Shown here piece by piece: positions 16,145 to 23,828 of a stretch of 50,454 nt of DNA. Every line of letters begins with the position of its first letter. The first letter of the stretch is position 1. The stretch is from a virus. The translations under genes were made by a program, and so were the position numbers. The stretch covers positions 1-50,454 of IMG/VR virus record IMGVR_UViG_3300050821_002514. One strand, given 5' to 3'. The notes beneath the pieces are model-generated. The model was not told the DNA's origin. It saw only the letters and a list, made by a program, of their open reading frames with translations, and ran no database searches.

Positions 16145-16278
16145 TGACCATTGTAACTATTCCTGTAGCTGACCAAACAAATCCAACTGAGGTGCAAAGT
16201 TGGTTAGACGCCAATCCTACAGCAAGTGTTTGTAATGTGCTACAAAATGGTTCGTTGTTTTATGTGATATATCAATAA
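16144..16278 (+). CDS. Small protein, 44 aa
   Basis: The start overlaps the previous stop (TAATG). 'MTIVTIPVADQTNPTEVQSWLDANPTASVCNVLQNG' gives one helix and strands. Unknown. Confidence 0.5.
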   Translation: MTIVTIPVADQTNPTEVQSWLDANPTASVCNVLQNGSLFYVIYQ

Positions 16279-16292
16279 AAGGAGACGGGGAA

Positions 16293-16553
16293 ATGAAAAC
16301 AGCACCAGAGAAAGATGGCAACAAGAAAGTGACGGAAGTTGTATCTTTAGCATTCAGAGTAAAACCACACGGAGATAATCTATTCTCCGCTGAAATTCTT
16401 ATGATTTGCGGAGATGTAGTTATGGATTCTCGCCATGGAGTGGCGACTACGTTAGGCCATGCGATTGGAATGGCAGATGATCTAATGGATGGTTGGGCAT
16501 TTAACGAGATTGAACAAAAGCCAGAAGATTTTTTCAATAAGGTTTATCTGTAA
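16293..16553 (+). CDS. Hypothetical protein, 86 aa
   Basis: Follows GGAGACGGGG. Mixed alpha/beta with 'LFSAEILMICGDVVMDSRHG' and a helical 'HAIGMADDLMDGWAF'. No motif recognised. It lies between the adhesin island and the scaffold gene. Confidence 0.6.
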   Translation: MKTAPEKDGNKKVTEVVSLAFRVKPHGDNLFSAEILMICGDVVMDSRHGVATTLGHAIGMADDLMDGWAFNEIEQKPEDFFNKVYL

Positions 16554-16565
16554 ATCGGGGGATCT

Positions 16566-16832
16566 ATGCGAGAAAATATACCGTTGTATCTGTTGACATG
16601 CGCCATTTTGGGAATGGCTGTTTATCTTCATTCACCCATAGTTTGTGTGTCAATTATTGCACTATGGGGAATTAATGCGGCACAAAATGTAATGACAAGA
16701 AAAAACAGGGATGCAGATATTGCAGAGATTTTATCTACAATTGCTACACACAAAGCTCAAATGTCAATTCTTACCCAAGATATAACAAACGTGTCCAAGA
16801 GAGCGCAGGTTATTCTGGGCGAAACTTTCTAA
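16566..16832 (+). CDS. Membrane-anchored coiled-coil protein, 88 aa
   Basis: The start follows TCGGGGGATCT. Two hydrophobic segments (residues 6-20 and 24-38) are followed by a charged helical, coiled-coil-like tail (DADIAEILSTIATHKAQMSILTQ). This looks like a small holin-like or membrane-associated phage protein, but no specific family is recognised. Confidence 0.6.
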   Translation: MRENIPLYLLTCAILGMAVYLHSPIVCVSIIALWGINAAQNVMTRKNRDADIAEILSTIATHKAQMSILTQDITNVSKRAQVILGETF

Positions 16833-16847
16833 CTAAGGGGAAATAAA

Positions 16848-17828
16848 ATGGAAAATGCTACACCAGCCGCACTCGCTGCACCTGCCACATCTAGCGACGC
16901 AAATGCTACATCTGCGTCTAAAGCCGATGCCAAAGCTCCTGCACCGAAGGCTGATGTTTCACCAGCCGTTAAGGTTGATGAGAATGGCGTCGGAGAAGCA
17001 CCTAAAAAGATCTATAAGTTGAATGTGAATGGTAAAGAAGTAGAGTATGACGCTTCTAATGAAGATAAACTGAAGGCCGATCTTCAAAAAGTGTTTGGTA
17101 TCGAAGAAAAGGCTCGCACATCTGCCCAAAAAGTGGATATGGCTGAAAAACTATTGGGAATGTTACAGTCTGACCCGCTAGGATTCGAGAAACAATGCAA
17201 ACTCCAAGGTATTGATGCAACGAAACTCGCTACCGAGATTCTTTACAATCAACTCCGACTTCAGAATATGACACCAGAGCAGCGCGAATTAGAAGATTAT
17301 AAACAACGCGAGGCAGAAGCTAAGGCTATAAAAGAGCAGCAAGAAGCTGAAGCCAAAGTTGCTGAATCCAATCGAAAGACTCAAGAATGGGCACAAAAAT
17401 TTGAGAAAGAGTGTGAAGCCGCACTTAATGCGAATCAAATTCCCAAAACTCGTCTTAGCTTGGCCCTCATTGCTCAGTATATTGATGCTGGTTTGGCTGA
17501 TAAGAAAGAATATACAGTCGAACAAGTGCTTCCATATGTTGCGAGAGATCTAAAAGAAATCCACCGTTCTACTATGGAGACGCTAGATGGTGATGCGCTT
17601 CTTAATTATGTCGGTGAAACACTATCCAACAAGATTGCTAAGGCGCGTGTTGATCGTTATAAACGGACAACTGCAAATCCTGTGCCGGAAAAAAAGACAG
17701 TCAATGCTAATACGCAAGATAGAGTTGATATATCTAAATTGAAAGGGAAGGCCTATTGGAAAGCCCTTCGGCAACAGAAATCTGAGGCTGGAATTGGCCT
17801 TCATCCAGGTGCGCCAGGAAATTCATAA
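16848..17828 (+). CDS. Putative capsid scaffolding protein, 326 aa
   Basis: An Ala/Pro/Lys-rich N-terminus (residues 1-50) leads into 'KKIYKLNVNGKEVEYDASNEDKLKADLQKVF'. A long Glu/Lys/Gln-rich coiled coil (about 135-190) and a basic C-terminus follow. This layout, immediately before the capsid gene, is characteristic of podovirus scaffold or capsid-assembly proteins that are removed from the mature head. The call relies on composition and position. Confidence 0.75.
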   Translation: MENATPAALAAPATSSDANATSASKADAKAPAPKADVSPAVKVDENGVGEAPKKIYKLNVNGKEVEYDASNEDKLKADLQKVFGIEEKARTSAQKVDMAEKLLGMLQSDPLGFEKQCKLQGIDATKLATEILYNQLRLQNMTPEQRELEDYKQREAEAKAIKEQQEAEAKVAESNRKTQEWAQKFEKECEAALNANQIPKTRLSLALIAQYIDAGLADKKEYTVEQVLPYVARDLKEIHRSTMETLDGDALLNYVGETLSNKIAKARVDRYKRTTANPVPEKKTVNANTQDRVDISKLKGKAYWKALRQQKSEAGIGLHPGAPGNS

Positions 17829-17866
17829 GATTTCGGGGCATTAAAAAGTAAGGAGAACTACAAACC

Positions 17867-18103
17867 ATGTCAACTGCTACCCCTAAGCCGTATAATATAG
17901 TCTATGATGGTCCTACGCAACAAGTTCAATATATGGACCCCAATAATGGTTGGGTCGCCATTAATAATGTTCTGAATAGCTATACCACTACCCAGAAGAA
18001 TGCTCTTACTCCTCTTGTTGGAACATATATTCTGGACACAACACTAAATAAGATGTGCTTTTATGGCACCGATTTAGCGTGGCACACTGTTACATCTGCT
18101 TAA
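17867..18103 (+). CDS. Tip-module mini-protein, 78 aa
   Basis: Consists mostly of the module 'TTTQKNALTPLVGTYILDTTLNKMCFYGTDLAWHTVTS', closely similar to the C-terminus of the 11141 protein. An isolated fibre-tip-like domain directly before the capsid gene may be a head decoration or be derived from a fibre. Preceded by AGGAG. Confidence 0.65.
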   Translation: MSTATPKPYNIVYDGPTQQVQYMDPNNGWVAINNVLNSYTTTQKNALTPLVGTYILDTTLNKMCFYGTDLAWHTVTSA

Positions 18104-18270
18104 AATTGTTTTATCTGTATACCCAAGCCGTGAGGGAACCAGATTAAGCCGAAGCGGTAGATGACGAGTACCGTACCCTGAGAAAGTTGCAATAATGGAC
18201 GCTAATACCTATCCATAGTTGCAATAAGTACCTTTGATTGGTACCGATCATGCAGTAAAGGAAAATAACC
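18104..18270 (+). promoter_or_regulatory. Candidate structured leader of the capsid gene
   Basis: 167 bases without a gene. AGGGAAC (18133-18139) can pair, with one mismatch, to GTACCCT (18173-18179), enclosing a CCG-AAG-CGG hairpin (18149-18157). The 11-mer AGTTGCAATAA is directly repeated (18185-18195 and 18217-18227). GTACC/GGTAC (18228-18232/18240-18244) form a hairpin just before the ribosome site. This suggests post-transcriptional control or RNA stabilisation of capsid expression. Confidence 0.35.
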
Positions 18271-19557
18271 ATGTCAGACGTTGATTTAAGTGCATTAAAT
18301 GGTGACTTTAAACAAGCCTACCAAGACAAGATTAAAGACTTAGTTCCTAACTATGCGTATATTCTCAAGAATACGACCGTAGAAAAAGGAATGAAGCAAC
18401 TCGGAGACAAGTTCAATGCTCCGGTTAAAGTACAATCCGGCCAAGGATATACCTACAATACCGATGGAAGCGCGTTCGCTTTGAATGCGGCCATTGGATT
18501 GCAGATGGAAAACGCGCTAGTTCCGGCGTTCTCCCTTATCCGCCGAGACAACATTAGCTATACGGCTATCAGCCGTTCGGCTGGAAAGAATAGCTTCGGG
18601 AAAGCCGTTGACATTACGCTCAATGACATGACCGAAGGCGCAGGTTTCCGCCTCGAAGCGACGTATCTGCATGGTACTCGCGGTATTGGCGTGACTTCCT
18701 CGACAACTGCCGTTTCCTCAACGCAAACGACTGTCCAACTCACCGCTGCTTCTTGGGCGACGGGTATTTGGGCCTCTTCTATTGGAGCCCAGGTCCAGTT
18801 CTACGTTGTGGCTGGTGGCGCGTTGGTTTCTTCAGGCGCGGATTCAGTGTTCCAGGTTGTGGGTATGAACTTCACCGCTTTCACGATTACTGTGAATGGT
18901 ACCACGACTGGTAGCACGGCTCTCGTTGCCGCTACGGGTACACCTTTGAATGTGGCTTTTAATGGCGCGTTCGGAGCGACTTTTGCGTTGCCGATTGAAG
19001 GCGTTGGATTAATTTCTATCGCTTCCAACTTAGGAACGCTGTTTAGCATCAATTCTCAAACCTGGCCGCTTTGGCAGGGGAATATCTATGACGCGGGGGC
19101 TGCTCCGTTGTCATTTGGTAAACTTCAGAAAGCGATTACGCTTCCTGGCGATAAGGGCTTGATGGGCGAAGAATGCACCGTTTTGGTGCCTCTTACTTCC
19201 TTCAGCGATCTCTTAACCGAACAGGCTGCGGCTCGTCGATATGGCGATGTGAAAGGGAAAAAGTTTGACAACGGCTGTGATGCGTTGGAATTCTATTCCC
19301 CGTCTGGTACGATGACCATTGTTCCGCATCCGTTGATGAAACGTGGCGAAGCTCTGCTCTATCCTACCGACAGCATCACCCGCATTGGTTCTAGTGAGCT
19401 TACATTCCAGCTTCCTGGTACCTCTACGGACAGCTACCTTCAAGTTCCTCTTGGAGATTTTGCTGGATATCAGGTTCGTATTTGGGCAGATAATACGGTT
19501 TTCGCGGAAACGCCTAGCCATATGTGCCTCATCACGAACATCATTCCTCGGTCGTAA
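18271..19557 (+). CDS. Major capsid protein, 428 aa
   Basis: Follows the scaffold gene and a leader. It has a charged helical N-terminus (YQDKIKDLVPNYAYILKN), a long central beta-rich insertion with Ser/Thr/Gly loops (about 140-260) and a C-terminal core (VPLGDFAGYQVRIWADNT). The protein is the size expected for a podovirus coat protein with an inserted domain. Codon choice looks richer in G/C-ending and GCG codons than in neighbouring genes, in keeping with high expression. Fold family is not assignable by eye. Confidence 0.85.
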   Translation: MSDVDLSALNGDFKQAYQDKIKDLVPNYAYILKNTTVEKGMKQLGDKFNAPVKVQSGQGYTYNTDGSAFALNAAIGLQMENALVPAFSLIRRDNISYTAISRSAGKNSFGKAVDITLNDMTEGAGFRLEATYLHGTRGIGVTSSTTAVSSTQTTVQLTAASWATGIWASSIGAQVQFYVVAGGALVSSGADSVFQVVGMNFTAFTITVNGTTTGSTALVAATGTPLNVAFNGAFGATFALPIEGVGLISIASNLGTLFSINSQTWPLWQGNIYDAGAAPLSFGKLQKAITLPGDKGLMGEECTVLVPLTSFSDLLTEQAAARRYGDVKGKKFDNGCDALEFYSPSGTMTIVPHPLMKRGEALLYPTDSITRIGSSELTFQLPGTSTDSYLQVPLGDFAGYQVRIWADNTVFAETPSHMCLITNIIPRS

Positions 19558-19703
19558 TCCTCGCCGTCTCAATCTCTTGCTCCTGCCTCCCCGACGGGGG
19601 CAAGAATATTGGGATAGTCTATAGTTTACTGTAAACTATCAACCATCGCGTAGCACTCGCCAAGAAACGAGGTACGCATACCTCAGCCATAAAGGAGTCT
19701 TAA
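19558..19703 (+). promoter_or_regulatory. Intergenic region after the capsid gene
   Basis: Contains a CCCC-GAC-GGGG hairpin embedded in a longer CTTGC...GCAAG pairing (about 19577-19605, no U-tract, so a partial terminator), palindromic element copy 2 (19614-19639) and a GAGGTA-CGCA-TACCTC hairpin (19669-19684) just before the ribosome site of the ice-binding-type gene. Confidence 0.45.
19614..19639. repeat. Palindromic element, copy 2
   Basis: ATAGTC-T followed by the perfect 19-bp palindrome ATAGTTTAC-T-GTAAACTAT (19621-19639). The first 23 bases match copy 1 at 4613-4635 except at one position. Confidence 0.65.
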
Positions 19704-20837
19704 ATGTCACAGCATGTGGTTACAATTGTTACACCAGATAGTTGCGCTATGGTGACGGATCAGTTACATCCCGAACCGAATGCTTCATCTTTAGATTCTG
19801 TTGATCGACTTGCTCGTTATGTTGATGGAATTAGTAATGGGGCATTTTATTTTGCTTCTATTACTGAGCAACTTTGCGGAGCTTCCGCTTCAGGCACCAT
19901 CACATTGTCTGGTTTTACCGCTGCGAATACAGTCACTATTGATGGGATTACTTTTAGTCCAGTAGGTGGTGTGTTAGGAGCAGCTTCTACTTTCGGTGTG
20001 TTGGCTGGAACAGCTATTACAAACACTGGTTTCACTACGATTGCTGGTGATGTTGGTATTCAACCGGCGGGGAGTATTTCTGGTTTTCCGCCTGGGACTT
20101 ATACTGGTACACTTCATAATGGTGATGCGGTTTCATTACAGGCGCATAATGATGCGACAAATGCTGTAGCGGCTCTTGATGCTGTTACTCCTATTGTTGA
20201 TATTTCATCTACTGATCTTGGTGGAGCAACCTTTACACCTGGTCATTATGATGCCAGTTCATCCGGTACATGGTCGGCGGGGAATCTTACATTGAATGGA
20301 GCAGGAACGTATATTTTTACGTTTGATACTTCCCTCACAATGCCAGCTAGTGCCAATGTAGTTCTTACAGGTGGAGCGACCGCAAATAATGTTTACTTTA
20401 TTACGGGTACCACCTTTACATTTGGGGCCAATGATACAGTTAATGGTAATATTCTTGCCGGTACTTCTGTTACATTTGCTTCTCTCAGCGTTCTTAATGG
20501 TAGAGCTTTGACATATGGTCCCTCAGCGACAACTGTAACATTTCCTAGTGCGGCCACAGTCACGGTTCCCGCCAGTAGCCCTAACCCCAATTCATTTGTT
20601 GTGGGGGCGACGGATACTATTACGGCGGCTAATATAGCGGCGGCTGTTGATGCTTCAACTAATTCGATGATTCAGTATGTTATTACTGCGACTTCTTTAG
20701 GTCCAGTAATCACTTTCACAAGTCTTGTTCCTGGTCCCGTGGGCAATCTTGAAACGATTGCTATTTCTGGTGGTGGTACGGCTTCTGGTCCTAATCTTAC
20801 GGGTGGATCATTTGGTAGTACGACAATTCTAAAGTAA
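19704..20837 (+). CDS. Virion protein with inserted DUF3494 ice-binding-type domain, 377 aa
   Basis: Two nested units. Residues 1-88 and 292-377 together form a beta domain found in proteins encoded after phage capsid genes (SGTITLSGFTAANTVTIDGITF ... TDTITAANIAAAVDAS ... GPVGNLETIAISGGG ... LTGGS). Residues about 91-289 are inserted in the loop between those parts and match the DUF3494 ice-binding family: 'TFGVLAGTAITNTGFTTIAGDVG', 'GSISGFPPGTYTG', the helix 'AVSLQAHNDATNAVAALDA', 'DLGGATFTPGHYD', then solenoid turns to 'NGNILAGTSVTFASLSVLNGRAL'. The DUF3494 fold is a beta solenoid with an alongside helix. Both matches are by eye. Position suggests a head decoration or surface protein. Confidence 0.85.
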   Translation: MSQHVVTIVTPDSCAMVTDQLHPEPNASSLDSVDRLARYVDGISNGAFYFASITEQLCGASASGTITLSGFTAANTVTIDGITFSPVGGVLGAASTFGVLAGTAITNTGFTTIAGDVGIQPAGSISGFPPGTYTGTLHNGDAVSLQAHNDATNAVAALDAVTPIVDISSTDLGGATFTPGHYDASSSGTWSAGNLTLNGAGTYIFTFDTSLTMPASANVVLTGGATANNVYFITGTTFTFGANDTVNGNILAGTSVTFASLSVLNGRALTYGPSATTVTFPSAATVTVPASSPNPNSFVVGATDTITAANIAAAVDASTNSMIQYVITATSLGPVITFTSLVPGPVGNLETIAISGGGTASGPNLTGGSFGSTTILK

Positions 20838-20856
20838 ATCAAGGAGACTAATTAAC

Positions 20857-21360
20857 ATGAATGACGCATTCGATGAAAAAAGGGGCATGGTTAAAAAGCT
20901 ACTTGATATGCTTAAAGCCCATGCCTCTAGTGAAGTAAACAGTGGCCTTTCTAAGCCAGACGGTGAAGGAGATATGCACGGCCTTCAGGTGGAGAAGGTA
21001 GAGATTCTTCCGAATCACGAAATGGATAAATCTACACCCGAACATGAAGTTGACACAAAGTTAGTACCTGAAGGCAAAGAGACGGCGAATCTTGGCTATA
21101 GCAAGGGTGGTGTGGTGGAAAAAGTTAATGCCACTGATCCTACCCCAAAGATCCATTCCGGTCCGATTCCTTATGAATCTGCCGATGGTCAGCCAGATAA
21201 AGAAGGAGCGGTACATAAAGAAGTGCTAGAGCCGTTAGAGAAACGAGATACTCTTACTACAACCGAACATGAAGAACCCTTGGATACTCAGTATCCAGAT
21301 GCAGAAGAGGAACCAGCTTCTATGTTCAAGAGCTTCCTGAGCCGTAAGAAAAAAAAGTAG
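20857..21360 (+). CDS. Hypothetical acidic protein, 167 aa
   Basis: Begins MNDAFDEKRGMVKKLLDMLKAHASSE. The protein is highly charged, probably mostly disordered, and ends in a KKKK run. It contains 'YSKGGVVEK', a Gly-Gly motif also seen in the ejection-type proteins at 28271 and 29562. Function unknown. Confidence 0.65.
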   Translation: MNDAFDEKRGMVKKLLDMLKAHASSEVNSGLSKPDGEGDMHGLQVEKVEILPNHEMDKSTPEHEVDTKLVPEGKETANLGYSKGGVVEKVNATDPTPKIHSGPIPYESADGQPDKEGAVHKEVLEPLEKRDTLTTTEHEEPLDTQYPDAEEEPASMFKSFLSRKKKK

Positions 21361-21390
21361 TTTTTTATTACAAGAAGTTGCTAGACCGTT

Positions 21391-21415
21391 TGGGGTAATC
21401 GGCAGAAAAACCCCA
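21391..21415 (+). promoter_or_regulatory. Hairpin before the fibre gene
   Basis: TGGGGT (21391-21396) pairs with ACCCCA (21410-21415) over a 13-base loop, ahead of the TTG-started gene. It could be a weak terminator or a translation-control hairpin. Confidence 0.35.
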
Positions 21416-21436
21416 CGATTTATATAGGAGATTAAC

Positions 21437-22882
21437 TTGGCTATTCCCCTCAACATCAACGGAGCAATATTCGAGTACCCAGAAGATTTTGACGAAAGCT
21501 GGGGTATTAGCGCAACTGGTTGGGCGCAAGCTGTTACTAATGGTATGCTCCAACGACAAGGCGGTAGTTTTCCGCTTACAGCCGATGTAAACTTTGGAAC
21601 ATCATTTGGACTCGTATCCCCTTATTTCACTTCTCATACTATCAATCCAGCCACTGTTGGCACAGTTCGACTCGCCTCCGCTGATCCTGGTGTTGGTTTT
21701 AGAAATAATGCCAATAGCGGTAATTTAATTCTCACCACTGATACTTCAGACAATCTTCTATATAACGGTCATATTCTTACAGGTTCTTCTACTGGTCCTG
21801 TTACTTCTATAACCGGCACCGCTCATCAAGTGATTGCTTCCGCCGCAACTGGTGCAGTTACGTTATCTCTTCCTCAGAGTATTGACACTACCAATTCTCC
21901 CGTATTTAATGGCGAAACATTAAACGGTATTCTCTTTATGGCGAATACGAATCCTGTGGGCTTTCAAGATAGCGGAAGTCTCCATGCAGTATTCGTAAAA
22001 GCCCCGTCAACCACGACTAATTATAATCTCGTCTTGCCTCCGAATGCTGGTTTAAGTGGACAAGTTCTTCAAACGGATGGAACAGGTACTACCACTTGGG
22101 TTAATGCGACTGGTACGGGTACAGTTAATAGTGCAACAAGCGGCCAACTAGCTTATTATGCTTCAAGTAGTAATGCTGTTAGTGGTAATCCCCAACTTCT
22201 CTACACACAAGTAACTGGTACAAGTTTTCTCTCCGTAAAAGATACAGCGGGAGCTATTCTGCATCTTGAACGCACCTCTTCTACTGCGGGAGTTACAGAA
22301 ATAGGACAGTTTAACGGTGGTGTCTTTAAGATATCAGATATTGCCAATAGTGTAAATTTCTTTACTTATACCGCTGGCGGTTCTATTGCTCTGGTTACCC
22401 CACTTGATCTAGGGTCACATAATATTACTAGTGTTACTGATCCTGTAAATCCCCAAGATGCTGCTACTAAGAATTATGTCGATGCAATAGGTGTATTTGT
22501 AGAAAGTACCAGCACTAGTAGTACAGCCTATGTTACAAGCGGTACTCCACAAAATTATGTTTCTATTTCATTAGGTGCTGGAACTTGGATGATTTCTGGA
22601 ATGTTAGCGGTTACCATTAATGGTTCAACTTGGTCCAATGTATCTGTCGCCATTTCTCCTACGTCGGGCAGTTTTGGTGGCGGTTCTCCTGGTATAAGAG
22701 TGGCAAATAATACATGGGCAAATAGTAGTACAACTCCAACATTTATTACTGAAACGATTCCATCGTATATTACTGTATTAGGTACGACAACTATTTATTA
22801 TCTCGTTACTTCGGCTACTTTTTCTGCTGGCGCACCAGCTATTCAGGGTGGTCGTATTACAGCCGTTAAAATTGGTCACTAG
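21437..22882 (+). CDS. Putative tail fibre protein, 481 aa
   Basis: Starts at TTG after AGGAG with correct spacing. No ATG fits the conserved N-terminus 'MAIPLNINGAIFEYPEDFDESWGISATGWAQAVTNGMLQRQGG', a familiar fibre opening in environmental podoviruses. The middle holds fibre-shaft sequence including 'DPVNPQDAATKNYVD', a hallmark of fibre proteins. The last 120 residues are a separate beta tip (STAYVTSGTPQNYVSISL...). Confidence 0.82.
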   Translation: MAIPLNINGAIFEYPEDFDESWGISATGWAQAVTNGMLQRQGGSFPLTADVNFGTSFGLVSPYFTSHTINPATVGTVRLASADPGVGFRNNANSGNLILTTDTSDNLLYNGHILTGSSTGPVTSITGTAHQVIASAATGAVTLSLPQSIDTTNSPVFNGETLNGILFMANTNPVGFQDSGSLHAVFVKAPSTTTNYNLVLPPNAGLSGQVLQTDGTGTTTWVNATGTGTVNSATSGQLAYYASSSNAVSGNPQLLYTQVTGTSFLSVKDTAGAILHLERTSSTAGVTEIGQFNGGVFKISDIANSVNFFTYTAGGSIALVTPLDLGSHNITSVTDPVNPQDAATKNYVDAIGVFVESTSTSSTAYVTSGTPQNYVSISLGAGTWMISGMLAVTINGSTWSNVSVAISPTSGSFGGGSPGIRVANNTWANSSTTPTFITETIPSYITVLGTTTIYYLVTSATFSAGAPAIQGGRITAVKIGH

Positions 22883-22893
22883 GAGCTTTCCTG

Positions 22894-23826
22894 ATGCCTT
22901 TATCTCCTTATACAACTGATTCACTTATCCCTACATTACGTCTTTTACCATTGATGCCATCGGTACAAGCTCTGTTTAGCAATAATGACCTCGTTACGAT
23001 ACTGGACTTTGAAATGAGTTCTAAAATTATTCCACTAATTGATAATCAAGCTGAAGAATATTTTATTACTTTAGATGATATTCCCTATAATCAAGGAGTG
23101 ACAATTTATCCCCTTCCAATTCGCGCTACAGCAGATAAACTACGCTCAGTATCGTTTGTAGATTCAAACAATAACGAGATTCGCATCCCCCGTCTACGCC
23201 CCGAAGATATTATGTCCAATGTTAATTCTACAGGATTAGCGATTAATCCAGCACTATGGGGTTTTTATCTACAAAATGATAAATGCGTTTTATATCTCGG
23301 TAGCTTCACTGGTACAAGTCAAGCCTATAAGTTTCTACGCTTAAGATTTGTGCGTATGCCAAACACTCTGGTTCTTGAAGCTGCTTGCGGTCAAATTACG
23401 GCTATTGTTGGCAATGTAGTTACTGTGAGCAATCTTCCTACCACATTTGTAACTACTGTAACCTATGATATTATCTCCAATAGTCCCCAGATGTTTGTAA
23501 GTCAAGGTGATGACTTAACTATTTCAACGATTGTGGGAAATAATATTACATTTACTGCACTTCCTCCAACAGTTCAAATAGGGGATTGGGTCTGCTTAGC
23601 TATGCAATCACCCATTCCGCAAATTCCTTTCAAGCCAGGCTTTCAATTTCTATTACAGTTATCAGCGGCCAAGTGTCTCGAAATTCACGGTGATACACAA
23701 GGATTTAATGTGGCAATGTCACAAGCCGCCGATATGAAGGAATTCTTTATTTCAGTGATAACGCCTCGCGTTGATGGAAATGTGATTCGCTTAACAACGC
23801 CAAATTCACTTTACGCCTGGGATTAA
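22894..23826 (+). CDS. Putative neck or head-tail adaptor protein, 310 aa
   Basis: Follows AGGAG. 'LVTILDFEMSSKIIPLIDNQAEEYF' and 'YPLPIRATADKLRSVSF' resemble proteins encoded between the capsid and tail-hub genes of podoviruses. A C-terminal helical part (SAAKCLEIHGDTQGFNVAM) would contact the portal. A connector role between portal and tail is inferred from family-like sequence and order. Confidence 0.7.
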   Translation: MPLSPYTTDSLIPTLRLLPLMPSVQALFSNNDLVTILDFEMSSKIIPLIDNQAEEYFITLDDIPYNQGVTIYPLPIRATADKLRSVSFVDSNNNEIRIPRLRPEDIMSNVNSTGLAINPALWGFYLQNDKCVLYLGSFTGTSQAYKFLRLRFVRMPNTLVLEAACGQITAIVGNVVTVSNLPTTFVTTVTYDIISNSPQMFVSQGDDLTISTIVGNNITFTALPPTVQIGDWVCLAMQSPIPQIPFKPGFQFLLQLSAAKCLEIHGDTQGFNVAMSQAADMKEFFISVITPRVDGNVIRLTTPNSLYAWD

Positions 23827-23828
23827 TA

